Of a stretch of 64,000 bases of DNA, positions 1 to 10,600 are shown one piece after another. The notes beneath the pieces are model-generated. The model saw only the letters and a program-made list of their open reading frames with translations. It ran no database searches and was not told where the DNA came from. Within the stretch, counting starts at the first letter, position 1. Each line of letters begins with the position of its first letter. The position numbers were made by a program, and so were the translations under genes. Source of the DNA: Paenimyroides tangerinum. Lineage in GTDB: Bacteria; Bacteroidota; Bacteroidia; Flavobacteriales; Flavobacteriaceae. The stretch spans positions 124,001 to 188,000 of the forward strand of contig NZ_RQVQ01000001.1 in assembly GCF_003865405.1 (NCBI RefSeq), in the 5' to 3' direction.

Positions 1-30
1 TAAAGCTACAATAAGAAAGACTTTTTTCAT
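1..30 (-). CDS. Partial CDS, N-terminus of an exported protein
   Basis: An ATG on the minus strand at 30-28 opens a frame reading MKKVFLIVAL before the window ends. A Lys pair followed by hydrophobic residues is how a signal peptide or N-terminal anchor begins. It lies downstream of the oxidase subunit IV gene but beyond that gene's terminator. In related bacteria an SCO-type copper chaperone is often found here; that identity is a guess from context only, since ten residues cannot identify a protein. Confidence 0.45.
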   Translation of the reverse strand, partial: MKKVFLIVAL

Positions 31-52
31 TATGAAAATTTTTACAAAAATA

Positions 53-82
53 AAAAAAAGGCGGTAAAATACCGCCTTTTTA
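53..82 (-). terminator. Rho-independent terminator of the ctaB/cox III/cox IV operon
   Basis: The stem AAGGCGGTA / TACCGCCTT encloses a three-base AAA loop and is flanked by an A-run and a T-run. Read on the minus strand it follows the subunit IV stop codon by 16 bases and ends in a T-rich tract. Confidence 0.85.
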
Positions 83-98
83 ACTCATTTTTATGGAT

Positions 99-452
99 TT
101 AGAAAATCCATTTATAACTTGAATTTTGGAATACTTGATGAATATATTCACCTTCGATTAAAACGATAGCAGTTAAGTAAACACATAAAAATGCTAATGT
201 ACCAACTATCGACCATCTGAAAGATGCTTTTTCACCTTCTAAGTGCATGAAAGCCCACATAATGTAGTATGCTTTCCAAATTGTCATTAAAATAAATATC
301 CAGTTTAATAAACTTAATGTTAAAAACTCGGTGTAGAATAAAAATGCTGGTTTTACAATTCCTAATGCTACCTCAACAATTGTTAGAAGAGATAAATAAA
401 TAAAAACCATCCAAATTCTTTTGGTATTCGATCCGTGTGCGTTTGCTCCCAT
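99..452 (-). CDS. Cytochrome c oxidase subunit IV family protein
   Basis: This 117-residue protein has three predicted membrane helices (about residues 13-32, 45-68 and 80-99). That matches the small prokaryotic subunit IV (CyoD/CtaF-like) of haem-copper oxidases, which stabilises the complex rather than carrying a cofactor. It is the last gene of a minus-strand operon, 17 bases after the 328-residue subunit III, and is followed directly by a strong terminator. The family call rests on length, topology and position. I see no residue motif that would prove it, but the context makes it quite secure. Confidence 0.85.
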   Translation of the reverse strand: MGANAHGSNTKRIWMVFIYLSLLTIVEVALGIVKPAFLFYTEFLTLSLLNWIFILMTIWKAYYIMWAFMHLEGEKASFRWSIVGTLAFLCVYLTAIVLIEGEYIHQVFQNSSYKWIF

Positions 453-469
453 TTTTTTCTAATTTAAAA

Positions 470-1456
470 TTATACCAAGTAGAAGAATGTGAATACGAAT
501 ACCCAAACTAAATCTACAAAGTGCCAGTATAAACCAACTTTTTCAACCATTTCATAACTTCTTCTTCTTTCGTAAGTTCCCAATAATACATTAAAGAAAA
601 TAATAATGTTTAACAAAACTCCAGTTGCAACGTGGAATCCGTGGAAACCAGTAATAAAGAAGAATAAATCAGCGAAAGATTTGTGACCATATTCGTTTCT
701 AACTAAGTTAGCACCTTCAACTACATATTTAAATTGAGAAGCTTGAGCTAAAGTTTCTTCTCTAGAAAGAATAACTTTTTTATGTCTTCCTTCATCAAAT
801 TGCGTTCTGATTAAAACATCTGGATTTTTCTCTAAACCAGCTTGAATTTGCGCAACTGAATAAGTAGGTGGTGTTGAATTCCCAAGGAACCAAAAAGCTT
901 CGCTATTATTTAAAGCAACACGCTCATTTGGAACAGATGTATCAGCAAAATCAGCTAAAGCAACTCTTTTTCCGTCTTTATCAACAAATTGTAAAATCTG
1001 ACCTCCTTGTGTTTCTACAGCTCCGTAAGTTCCAGTAATGAAATTTTTCCACTCCCAAGCTTGAGAACCTAAGAAAATAAAACCTCCTACAATTGTTAAA
1101 AGCATATAAACAGCAACTTTATTCTTTTTCATTTGATGTCCAGCATCTACTGCCAAAACCATCGTAACAGATGAAAAGATTAAGATAAATGTCATCAATG
1201 CAACATAATACATCGGTAAATTCATACCGTGCAAAAACGGAAAGTGATTAAAGACCTCGTCGGCGATTGGCCAAGAATCGATAAATTTAAATCTTGTAAA
1301 ACCGTAGGCTACAAGAAAACCACAAAATGTTAATGCATCTGATAATATGAAATACCACATCATCATTTTTCCGTAGCTTGCGCCTAGAGGTTGCTGTGAT
1401 GCTCCTCCCCCCCAGACTTTTTCTTTAGTCGCTGCTGTAGTAACTGTCGCTCCCAT
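470..1456 (-). CDS. ctaE: Cytochrome c oxidase subunit III (long form)
   Basis: This is a 328-residue integral membrane subunit of an aa3-type oxidase. The subunit III signature is clear at the C-terminus: FFFITGFHGFHVATG followed by GLYWHFVDLVWVFVFTFFY. Between helices at about 140 and 260 lies a soluble insertion of roughly 100 residues, so the protein is longer than the usual 200-260. The same insertion style is seen in other Bacteroidota, so I take it as lineage-typical. It sits between a shorter paralogue and subunit IV on the minus strand. The main oxidase subunits I and II are encoded separately at 18.4-21.4 kb. Confidence 0.93.
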   Translation of the reverse strand: MGATVTTAATKEKVWGGGASQQPLGASYGKMMMWYFILSDALTFCGFLVAYGFTRFKFIDSWPIADEVFNHFPFLHGMNLPMYYVALMTFILIFSSVTMVLAVDAGHQMKKNKVAVYMLLTIVGGFIFLGSQAWEWKNFITGTYGAVETQGGQILQFVDKDGKRVALADFADTSVPNERVALNNSEAFWFLGNSTPPTYSVAQIQAGLEKNPDVLIRTQFDEGRHKKVILSREETLAQASQFKYVVEGANLVRNEYGHKSFADLFFFITGFHGFHVATGVLLNIIIFFNVLLGTYERRRSYEMVEKVGLYWHFVDLVWVFVFTFFYLV

Positions 1457-1523
1457 AAAAATTTTAAAAAGTTAAAAAGTTCCCAAATTTACACATTTTT
1501 TCTATTCAAGAAAAGTAAATTCA

Positions 1524-2108
1524 CTAATTGTAAAAAGTAAAAAATAAAAATAAATACAACCACAAGAAGTCTAAGAAGTGCCAAAACATCGCACCTAACT
1601 CTATTCCAAGACTTTGAGTTGAATTATACCTTTGTTTATAATGATTATAAATTACTATCAATAATGAAATTAAAGCTCCGATAATATGTGCCATATGCAC
1701 TAACACCAAAACATACAAAAACGAAGTAGTAATATTACTTTCACTTCCTGTAAAATAATATCCCTCAGAAACAATTTGAGAGAAACCTTCGAACTGTAAA
1801 GCTATAAATACAATCCCAAAAAACAAAGTAAGACCCAAACAAATTGACGTTAGATTACGATTATTTTTCTTAATCGCAACTTTAGCCATATGAAAAGTCA
1901 CACTACTAACAATCATGATAATTGTGCTATACAAAAACGCACTAGGCAAGTTAAATTCAGCCAACCAATCAGGCCTACTTTTACTAACAACATAAGCACT
2001 TGTCAAGGCAGCAAAAATCATAACGATACTTCCCATTCCTAAAAACAACATCGTTTTATAGGCTTTTTCCTTTTTCTCGCGCTCCTTATTAATTTCCAAT
2101 GTATTCAT
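1524..2108 (-). CDS. Cytochrome c oxidase subunit III family protein (short form)
   Basis: This 194-residue protein has five predicted membrane helices and a subunit III core: VLVHMAHIIGALISLL and a C-terminal MFWHFLDFLWLYLFLFF. It is a second, divergent subunit III beside the 328-residue one. The stop codon of the upstream ctaB gene and this ATG overlap by one base, so the two are translationally coupled. Tandem long and short subunit III genes after ctaB are a familiar flavobacterial arrangement. Whether both enter the same oxidase cannot be told from sequence. Confidence 0.88.
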   Translation of the reverse strand: MNTLEINKEREKKEKAYKTMLFLGMGSIVMIFAALTSAYVVSKSRPDWLAEFNLPSAFLYSTIIMIVSSVTFHMAKVAIKKNNRNLTSICLGLTLFFGIVFIALQFEGFSQIVSEGYYFTGSESNITTSFLYVLVLVHMAHIIGALISLLIVIYNHYKQRYNSTQSLGIELGAMFWHFLDFLWLYLFLFFTFYN

Positions 2109-3004
2109 TATCTAATAAATTTATCAACTATATATATAATTTGTATCAATGAGATATAAGAAACACTCACCAACATCAACGAACGAGCAGCTTTTGCAGT
2201 TCTTGTTTTATACAACTGAACCGCTGCATACAACATCCATAATCCACATAATAAAACCAAAACGGCAGCAATAGGAGTTAAAAACAATCTTCCTGTTAAT
2301 CCAAAGGCCGGGAAAATCGAAACTAAGATTAACCAAATCGTATATAATATTATTTGTAAAGCTGTTTTTGTATCACGTTTCCCTGTTGGCAACATAGAAA
2401 AACCACCTTTTTTATAATCGTCATATAAAAACCATCCGATTGCCCAAAAGTGCGGAAACTGCCAAAAAAACTGAATGATAAAAAGCATTCCTGCTTCAAT
2501 ACCAAATTCACCAGTTGCAGCAACCCATCCCAACATAAACGGAATTGCTCCAGGAATAGCTCCAACAAAAACCGATAGAGGCGTAACTGTTTTTAAGGGT
2601 GTATAAACGCTCGTGTAAAGAAAAATTGAAATCGCACCAAACATTGCAGTTTTAGGATTCACAACGTATAATATTGCAACACCTAAAATCGTTAGAACGA
2701 CAGCCATTGTCAAAGCTGTTTTTGGAGAAACTCGACCAGAAGCTACTGGACGATTTTTTGTTCGGTCCATCTTTGCATCTAAATCTTTTTCAATGATTTG
2801 ATTGTAAACATTAGATGCTCCAACCATACAATATCCTCCAACAGCTAGTAAAATTAGAGTTACGTAATTAACTTCACTCCAATCATTAACAGCTAAAAAA
2901 TACCCTGCAATTGTAGAAAAAACAACACTCATAGCCAAACCAGCTTTGGTCATTTCTTTAAATTCAGAAAAAAGGGTAATACTTTTATTATTTATTTGTG
3001 CCAA
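2108..3004 (-). CDS. ctaB: Protoheme IX farnesyltransferase (haem O synthase)
   Basis: This is a 298-residue membrane prenyltransferase of the UbiA superfamily that adds a farnesyl group to haem b, giving haem O, the precursor of haem A for the aa3 oxidase. The family's Asp-rich motif is visible at about residues 68-86 (N68, D74, D76, D80, then RTKNRP). A second polar loop with DDYKKGGFSMLP lies near 193-204, and about eight to nine hydrophobic helices surround these. It is the first gene of the operon, preceded by a Bacteroidota promoter at 3037-3070, and overlaps the next gene by one base. Confidence 0.96.
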   Translation of the reverse strand: MAQINNKSITLFSEFKEMTKAGLAMSVVFSTIAGYFLAVNDWSEVNYVTLILLAVGGYCMVGASNVYNQIIEKDLDAKMDRTKNRPVASGRVSPKTALTMAVVLTILGVAILYVVNPKTAMFGAISIFLYTSVYTPLKTVTPLSVFVGAIPGAIPFMLGWVAATGEFGIEAGMLFIIQFFWQFPHFWAIGWFLYDDYKKGGFSMLPTGKRDTKTALQIILYTIWLILVSIFPAFGLTGRLFLTPIAAVLVLLCGLWMLYAAVQLYKTRTAKAARSLMLVSVSYISLIQIIYIVDKFIR

Positions 3005-3036
3005 AATAGTAATATTTTGTAATTTTTAACGGTGTG

Positions 3037-3070
3037 CAAATATACTTTAAAAAATTGGTAAACGCCACAA
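3037..3070 (-). promoter_or_regulatory. Predicted promoter of the ctaB operon
   Basis: On the minus strand TATATTTG (3044-3037) matches the Bacteroidota -7 box TAnnTTTG. A TTG at 3070-3068 lies 23 bases upstream, at the long end of the accepted spacing. The box is 33 bases before the ctaB ATG. Confidence 0.6.
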
Positions 3071-3097
3071 TTCGTTAAATAAGTAACTGTTAAACTT

Positions 3098-3841
3098 CTA
3101 ATAATTACTATTTCCTGTTTGTCCAAATAAAATCGCTTTTTGAGAAGATGTTCCAATTCGTTTTACACCTAATTTAATCATATCAATTGCTTCTTGCGTT
3201 GTACGAACTCCACCAGCTGCTTTCACAGGCAAAGGCGTTGCGTTTTCTAACATCAAAATAATAGAATGAATCGTTGCTCCGTTTGGTTCACCATTGGGAG
3301 TTTTAAAAAATCCAGTCGATGATTTTACAAAAACATTTTCGTAATCTTTTTCTTTGAAGTTTGAAATTACAATTCGTTTTATCAAAGTTGTTAATTGAAT
3401 AATTTCTTTATCCGATAAAGCAGCTGCTTCAATAATCCATTTTACGACTTTATGATTCGATAATCCTAATTTCGTTCCTTCCAAAATTTCTTCTGAAACC
3501 TTATCGATTTCTCCATTTTTAAAAGCATGATAATCCACGACAAAATCCAAATCATCTGCACCTAAATCAATCGCATTTTGAGCTTCTTTCAATTTCAGTT
3601 CTAATCCGCCATTCCCAAAAGGAAAATCGATAACTGTACCGACTTGTACTTTTGAATTTGCTTTTGATAACATTTCTTTTGCTAGCGTAATGTAATTATT
3701 ACGAATCATAACCAATTTGTAGTTATCCACAATTGCATCTTCGATTAATTCAATCACATTTTGAGTTGTCTCGTTTTCGGATAAACCGCTATCTTCTGGA
3801 GTTTTTAGATAAGTTGCATCTAAATATGTATTCAATTTCAT
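3098..3841 (-). CDS. deoC: Deoxyribose-phosphate aldolase
   Basis: This 247-residue class I aldolase cleaves 2-deoxyribose-5-phosphate to acetaldehyde and glyceraldehyde-3-phosphate in deoxynucleoside catabolism. The Schiff-base lysine is in VFVKSSTGF, and the second active-site lysine is in VKAAGGVRT. DLGADDLDFVVDYHAFKNG provides the conserved acidic strand. The frame is open eight codons further upstream, to an ATG at 3865, but that extension runs through the terminator of the preceding gene. MKLNTYLDATYL at 3841 is therefore the chosen start. No other deo genes are nearby. Confidence 0.95.
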   Translation of the reverse strand: MKLNTYLDATYLKTPEDSGLSENETTQNVIELIEDAIVDNYKLVMIRNNYITLAKEMLSKANSKVQVGTVIDFPFGNGGLELKLKEAQNAIDLGADDLDFVVDYHAFKNGEIDKVSEEILEGTKLGLSNHKVVKWIIEAAALSDKEIIQLTTLIKRIVISNFKEKDYENVFVKSSTGFFKTPNGEPNGATIHSIILMLENATPLPVKAAGGVRTTQEAIDMIKLGVKRIGTSSQKAILFGQTGNSNY

Positions 3842-3854
3842 TTTATTACAATTA

Positions 3855-3883
3855 AAAAACCTCACTAAGTTAGTGAGGTTTTT
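3855..3883 (-). terminator. Terminator after the VanZ-like gene
   Basis: A perfect 13-bp inverted repeat (3855-3867 and 3871-3883) with core CCTCACTA / TAGTGAGG and a three-base loop begins one base after the VanZ-like stop codon. Its A/T flanks give a U-run on the minus strand. It ends the gcvH-vanZ transcript and rules out the longer deoC start. Confidence 0.85.
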
Positions 3884-3884
3884 A

Positions 3885-4256
3885 TTATTTTGAAATTAAT
3901 TTACTGATTAATATTCCGGTTAAAATTCCTGAGCAGTTAGAAACTACATCTAAAAATTCTCCTGAGCGTGATTTGGTAAAATATTCTTGAAGGATTTCAA
4001 TCAAAATACCAAATACACTACCAAAAATAAAAATAAGTAAAGCGTATTTTTTAAATGAATTAGGTTGATTTTTCTTTACTAAACTCCACATCCAAAAAAA
4101 AGAAAGTAAAGTATAAAGTGCATAATGAACTATTTTATCAATATTCGGAATCTTTATTTGTTGAACTTCTTTAATATTAGAGAAACTCATCAAGCAAAGA
4201 ATTGGTATTAATATGGTCCAAAAAATTGCAAATCCAATTCTAAATTTACGCTCCAA
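3885..4256 (-). CDS. VanZ-like family membrane protein
   Basis: This 123-residue protein has about four predicted membrane helices. The VanZ-like pattern is visible: [17 protein letters not shown] early on, and a C-terminal [12 protein letters not shown] followed by [16 protein letters not shown]. The function of small VanZ-like proteins outside vancomycin clusters is unknown; VanZ itself gives low-level teicoplanin resistance. The start overlaps the end of gcvH by 11 bases, so the two are co-translated. The order ruvA-sprA-gcvH-vanZ is recurrent in Flavobacteriia, but no functional link is established. Confidence 0.85.
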   Translation of the reverse strand: MERKFRIGFAIFWTILIPILCLMSFSNIKEVQQIKIPNIDKIVHYALYTLLSFFWMWSLVKKNQPNSFKKYALLIFIFGSVFGILIEILQEYFTKSRSGEFLDVVSNCSGILTGILISKLISK

Positions 4257-4626
4257 TTAATTCTTTGTATTGTTCGTCAGATAATAATGAATCTACTTGT
4301 GCTAAATCAGAAACTTTGATTTTAATCATCCATCCTTTTCCGTAAGCATCTGTGTTTACTAATTCTGGTTGTGTTTCTAACTCTTCGTTGAATTCGATAA
4401 TTTCACCTCCTAATGGTAAAAATAAATCAGAAACTGTTTTTACTGCCTCAACTGTTCCAAAAACTTCATCTTGATCTAAAGTTTGGTCTAAAGTTTCAAC
4501 TTCAACATAAACAATGTCTCCTAATTCTTTTTGTGCGAAATCTGTAATTCCAACAGTTGCAACATCTCCTTCAATACTTACCCACTCGTGGTCTTTTGTG
4601 TACTTTAAATTAGCTGGTATATTCAT
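4246..4626 (-). CDS. gcvH: Glycine cleavage system H protein
   Basis: This 126-residue lipoyl carrier protein shuttles the aminomethyl group between the P, T and L proteins of the glycine cleavage system. The lipoyl lysine is K63 in [16 protein letters not shown]. The N-terminal [19 protein letters not shown] and C-terminal [12 protein letters not shown] are also family hallmarks, and the length is normal. The P, T and L genes are not in this window. It has its own predicted promoter in the gap after sprA, so it need not depend on sprA transcription. Confidence 0.97.
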   Translation of the reverse strand: MNIPANLKYTKDHEWVSIEGDVATVGITDFAQKELGDIVYVEVETLDQTLDQDEVFGTVEAVKTVSDLFLPLGGEIIEFNEELETQPELVNTDAYGKGWMIKIKVSDLAQVDSLLSDEQYKELIGA

Positions 4627-4644
4627 TTTTTAATTTGTTTTTTA

Positions 4645-4672
4645 CAAATGTATAACTTTATTGATAATTCAA
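4645..4672 (-). promoter_or_regulatory. Predicted promoter of gcvH
   Basis: On the minus strand TTG (4672-4670), a 17-base spacer and TACATTTG (4652-4645) match the Bacteroidota -33/-7 pattern. It lies in the 59-base gap between sprA and gcvH, 19 bases before the gcvH ATG. Confidence 0.65.
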
Positions 4673-4685
4673 AAATTTTTAGGCT

Positions 4686-7600
4686 TTAATTTCCGAAATT
4701 ATAACGAATTCTAAATCCTGCTCTAATATTGGTTACTGGGAAAGCTGTAGAAATAACTGCCTTAGAAAAATCATGACTATAATAAAATGCACCTACAATA
4801 TTTTTTGTGAACTGATAATCAGCAGTTGCATCAATTGTCCATCGATCTGTACCAGCACCAATAATATTATTTTCGTAATCTAAATAACGAATAATTGTTG
4901 TTGATTGTCTCCAAGTAAAATCAAATTTCACATTCAAGTCACTCACAATTGTACCTCCGTTTGGAGCTCCCTCTATATCTGTATTGAAACGAACATCTTT
5001 GACTCTGAATCCAACTCCTAGAACGTAATCATTTCCTTGAACTTCTGTTAATAAATTATTATCAAAACTCATCGAAAGTAAACGATCTCTATTTATAGAA
5101 GCATTGAACTTGAACATAGATTTTGTCTGAAAATCAATTCCAATCAATGGTCTAAATTGTTCCGTTAAATTAATATTTCCAACAACTGTTTCAGACGGAT
5201 AATTCCCCATCGTATTTAACACATCACGATTTACTTGGAATTCATAATTTGTTTGGAACGAGTTTACAGTATAGTTCGATTGATAAGCATGCTTCATCGT
5301 AAAGTTTGTAAAACGTTCTTTGAACCATTGCAAACGAACAAGTCCTGAATAATTCACATCCCAGTTTGGAAGAGGAAAATCTCTAAAAATTCCTTTTTTG
5401 ACTGTACTTGCATCTCCACCTGTATAAGCTGATAAAAATGCTGGAATTAAAACTTCTTGATTCGTTCTACCATAACCGACTGGATAACCATATTGATCTA
5501 TATTCGCAGGATTTGTCAAATCAATTCCTCTATCAGTAGCTAAACGATTTGCAACGATTTTTCTATTTGCTCTAAACGTATTGAATGTCTCAGAGAAATC
5601 AACTGTACTTTTATTAAAAGCTGTTTTAATTAAAATCGTTGAAATTCCAAAATTACCAAATTCATAAGGTGAACGAGAATTATACAATCCATCTTGAACA
5701 TCGAATTGTTCGTTTAAACTTTTCGAATATTGTCTATCTCCTCTTAATGTAATCGTTAAGTTAGGAATCGGACGAATATCAGCATTATATTGTAAACGTT
5801 TTGTATTCACACGACTGAATTCTTGATTGAATTCTGGATAAATACTTAAATAACCTCTTCTTGCAGCTTCATATCGAACATCGGCTTGGCTACCAAAAAT
5901 GAATCCCATTGTTGGTTTTGTTGAACCAAAGAAACCTAAACCTGGTAAGAATCCAGGAAGCGCTGTACCGTTTGTTTCGTTATAATCTACTCTAATTTTC
6001 TTAATTGAAGTTGCGATTCCAATTAACGCATCTGTAAATTCATTCGATTTAGATTCTTCAGGTTTCTTCGCAATTTGATTTCTCTCAATTTTTTCACCTG
6101 GTTTTGGAGCAGCTTGTTTTGTGTCTGCTTTCTTTTTACGTTGTGAACTCGGAACCAAACCAACATCTTTATACAATTTTTCAAATGATAAAGTTGTACT
6201 TAAACGATGTGTATTTGCATTCTGAATCGTATTTCCTAATTGATAATTTATACCTTCAAAATCTACATTCGAAAATGCATCAGAAGAACGTTGCCAACTA
6301 TAATCTCCCGTATAAGCATAATCTGATTCTACAAATGATAAATAAGGAATTTTGTTAATTGGTAATTTGTAATTCAGTTTAAACTGTTGCATTCTTGCAT
6401 TTGCTTCCCCAACTTCAAAATACCCATCCCAAACATCTAAATCATTATTTACAACATTGAACTCGTTCATGTAATTACGAACAATATTGTTTACAGAAAC
6501 TGCATATCCTAAACTTAATGATTTAGTCAAATTAAAATTGAAACCATAGTTGTAGTTAAAATTATAATTTCTTCTATACAATGGTTTAATTGCAATTCCT
6601 TCTACTTCTAACGAACGGTATTTCTGACGATTGAATTGACGTAAAACATTTGTATTAAATGTAATATTTGTCGGTAATAAATTCAGATTGAAATCTGTTA
6701 ATAATTTCAAACTTTGTTTACTTTTTATATCCTTAGAATTTTTGAAAGGTTCAATATTCATTGGTTTAAAAGAGAAAGCATAATCTAAAGTTGTTCTAGT
6801 TTGCTTGTCTAAAACACTTTCGATTTCATAATTATGTTGCTCTAAAACATTATACGATTGAGACAAAGAGAAGTTTTCTATATCGTAGAATCTCTGTTCT
6901 TGTCCTTCACTTCTTTGTTTTCTAACACCAATTAAATTTACACTTGTACGTTTTGTATAATCAATTGCACGTTCTTTAATCTGATTTTTCTCTTCGCGTG
7001 TTGCAGCCTGATCCATCATATCTTTTAAACGAACATCCGGATTATTTGGATCATATTCTGGAGTAATTGTAGCTTCAGAAATCGCATAACTAAACGGAAT
7101 ATTCAAATTCCATTTTTTAGGTAACAATTGATTTACGTTAACAGCTGTTGCAATATTATATTGAAAAACATCTTCACGACTTCTTTCTTGTGGACCTTGT
7201 TCAATTGAACCAAATCCAATAGTAGATTTCATTGCTGAAGCATTTATACTTGCAAAATCCGCAATCTTAGCGTCGATTGTTGATACAGCTGCCCAACCTG
7301 CTTTTTTATCCATATCGGACAAACGCAATTCGTTGAACCAAACATCACCACGAATATCTCTTGGAGTTCCCGTATTTGCGTATAAAATATCCGTATTATT
7401 TCGAACACCTAACATCATATTACGAACCAATCCAAAGTTTGGATTTCCTTTTACTCCAATTCGCAGTTTATTAATTTTTGTTGCTAAAGAAGGATCAAGC
7501 TCCATTTCATCTTTGAAATAAATGTAGCGTGGATCATAATTCGCATCTCTATTTTTTAAGTTTTTTAATTTCGTTAATAAATCTAATTGAACCTCAATCT

Positions 7601-10600
7601 CATTTGCTAATTTCCAAATCTCGTTTGGATCTGTTGTATTCCATTCTGTAACTTTTAATGGAATTTCAACTTGATAAAAGTTTTCTGTAAAATCATTTCC
7701 AAATCGAATAAACGCAACCATCTCATCATCTTTCAATCGATCAGAAGCAGTTGGCGATTCTAAAGATTCGGCATGTAAAAACATACGTAATTTTTTATAT
7801 TGACGCATATCAACATTAACCGATTTGAAAACCGCACGCGAATCTCCAGGCTCTAAACCATTAGTTGAAGTTACATTTTGGCTTTGTCTATAAACACGTA
7901 ACGACAACGATTGCTCATTTTGATTTACTATCGTATTATTCTGATTTACACGTTCACGAACTAATCCAGGAGGAAGTACATACGGAATTGGTTCACGAGC
8001 AAAATTCTCAATAATGTTCAATGTTGTTACATCGAAACCTGTATTTGTTCCTAAAGGAGTAATGGTTGGATCTTCAACTAATGATTCTTGATAACGTCTC
8101 CAATCACTACGAACTAAATTTAAACTACCAAAACGAAGCGTAACTTCATCTGTAAATCCAGTCACGAACATACGCATAAAACGAATCGATTGTAAATCTG
8201 AAATCGCTCCAACGGCAAACTCTGGTAAATCTGAAATCGGTACTTTATATTGAACCCATTTCACAGGAGTTGTTCCTCCATTTGGTAACTGCGCAGTTGT
8301 TGTTTGAACATCTACAACATAATTTTGTCCAAGTACTGGATTTGGAGTAATTGGAACTTTATATTGAAAATATGCATTGATCGTATTCATGGTATTATCA
8401 CCATCAATATCTTCAACGTCTGGAAGATTCTTCGCACCACGATCATTATCAGAAAAACTTACAGGCGAGTTTCCTTGTAATCCATTAAAATTTTTATAAC
8501 GTTGTAAAACATTTCCTGTTGCATTTAGAAAGTATTCGTAGTTATCCGCAGATGGATCGCCGTATTGAGCGAATTGCGGAAATTGAGCTGCTTCTTCTCC
8601 ATCCAAAATTCCATCTAATCCAGAATCTTGAATAACACGATTTGCCGGATCAGTATCAAACGCATACAATAAAGCAGTTGACGCTGGTACTTTTCCCCAA
8701 ATTGTACTTAAAGTCGATCCTTGACCAGTTGCTCCTGGTAAACCATTTTCATATTGTTTCAATCCATCTTGAAGAATATCTTCAGAAATATAACCTAAGT
8801 TCAAATTTAATTCTCCAACATTAGTCATATCAGCTACATCATTTGGATTTCCAGTAAATGGATCCAACATCCAAAATTCTACATATTCAATATTTGAACG
8901 TTCGAAATTTGAAGTTGAAATAGCGCGCATGATTCCACCCCAATGATCTTGTGGATTTGCAAATGAATTGCTTGCTAAGTATTGTGGATTGAAATTATAT
9001 GGTCCACGTTCTTTTGGATAATAAGTTAAATCTAAAGTATTAATCGTTAAATTTTCACCATTAGCAACATCCATTGTAGGAAACAATTCTTCTTTATAAA
9101 TTCTTCTTGTTCGGTTTGAAGAAACATCATTTTCAGTAACTCCATCAGGACGACGTGAAGATGAATGGAAAACTTGATCAATATTATACCAAGATAATTT
9201 TGATCTTTTATAACCAGAAGATAAATCCGTTTGATCAGCACCAAATCCAATTGGCACACTCGAAAGGAACCATGAATTTGCAGATGAAATATCAATATTT
9301 GTACGAGTTGCTTCAAAATCATCTACATAAGAAGTCGCTTCCCCATTCATTTGATCTACTTTTGAATTTCCTGGAATTAAGTAAGCAAGTTCTGTCTTGA
9401 AACTAATATTCGATGGTACATCAGTATCGATATTTGGTAATTTATTTACCCAACGTGTAAGGAAAGGAGCTTCTGAATTGTAATTAAAATTCAAACCAAG
9501 CATGGTATTATTTACCGATTCTTGTCCATATGAAGATTTAATTGTCAAAGGTGTTTCTGATAATCTCAAGAAAGTAGCACCTAATGAAACATCTTTGTTG
9601 AAAGTATGTTCAACATGAGCACCGAAGAACGTTCTACGATTCATGCTCATCATATTATTATTTTCAACAGTTACGTTAATTGGTGTATTAGATTGTGCTA
9701 ATGACGGATCTAGAATATCCACACGTCCTGATGAATAATCTACCGTATAATCAGAACCTTCCATTAAAGTTCTTCCACCAGCAGTAACCACGACAGAACC
9801 TTGAGGGACATTCATTCCAATATTAATACCTCCGTTTTCACTACGGAATTTACCTTTTACTTGGAATTTATTTTTTGACGCATCTTGAATCGCTTTTGAA
9901 TACGATTGACGATATAAATTTTTATAAACGTATTTCTTTTGATTCTCGTTATATGACGCATCGATTTCGTAATCTTCTCCTGCGTTTACAGACAGTTTAT
10001 TAAACAAGTAATCTCCAAATGGTTCAACACTTGTAAACATAATCAATCCTCTTTCAGAGTCAATCGTAATCCCTTGAATTGTATTTGTATTCTGAGATCC
10101 AGATTGATTTGAATATGGATTCGAATTAGCTTGATTTGCAAACGGATCAGCAACTGCTGACGAAACAAAATCGAAGAATCCATCTCCACCTAATTCTGGG
10201 TCATTAGTAGAATTTAATCGATCTAAATTAAATACATTTAATAAAGGCGTATTAGCAACATCTTCAGGTAATGGAGTTGCCCCAACTGGTGTAATATAAT
10301 TTAAAGGTGATGGATCCGTATAAAGAATGTTTAATCTAAAACCTTCTTGTGTAATATTTTGAGCACCTGGTAAAAGGTAAACGTTTTTCATCATCAAATC
10401 CCAAACAGGTTCTTCAGTTGAAGTTAAACTACTTTTCAGAAGTTTTAAAATCAAACTTTGAGAAGTTGGAACATCTTGACCGTTTTGATCTTGACCAACA
10501 ACTGTTGCATCAATTCCATCTGTACCAAATTCCCCAACACGATAAATTTTTTCACCAATCGTATATTCATAGGCTACAGCGATTACTTCATCATTAGACA

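Noticed and set aside
470..2108. Two subunit III genes as a recent duplication
   Set aside because: The proteins are very divergent in length and sequence; tandem long and short forms are common in the lineage.
9047..9322. Reading frames opposite and inside sprA
   Set aside because: They are shadows of a long intact gene, have odd composition and no start context.
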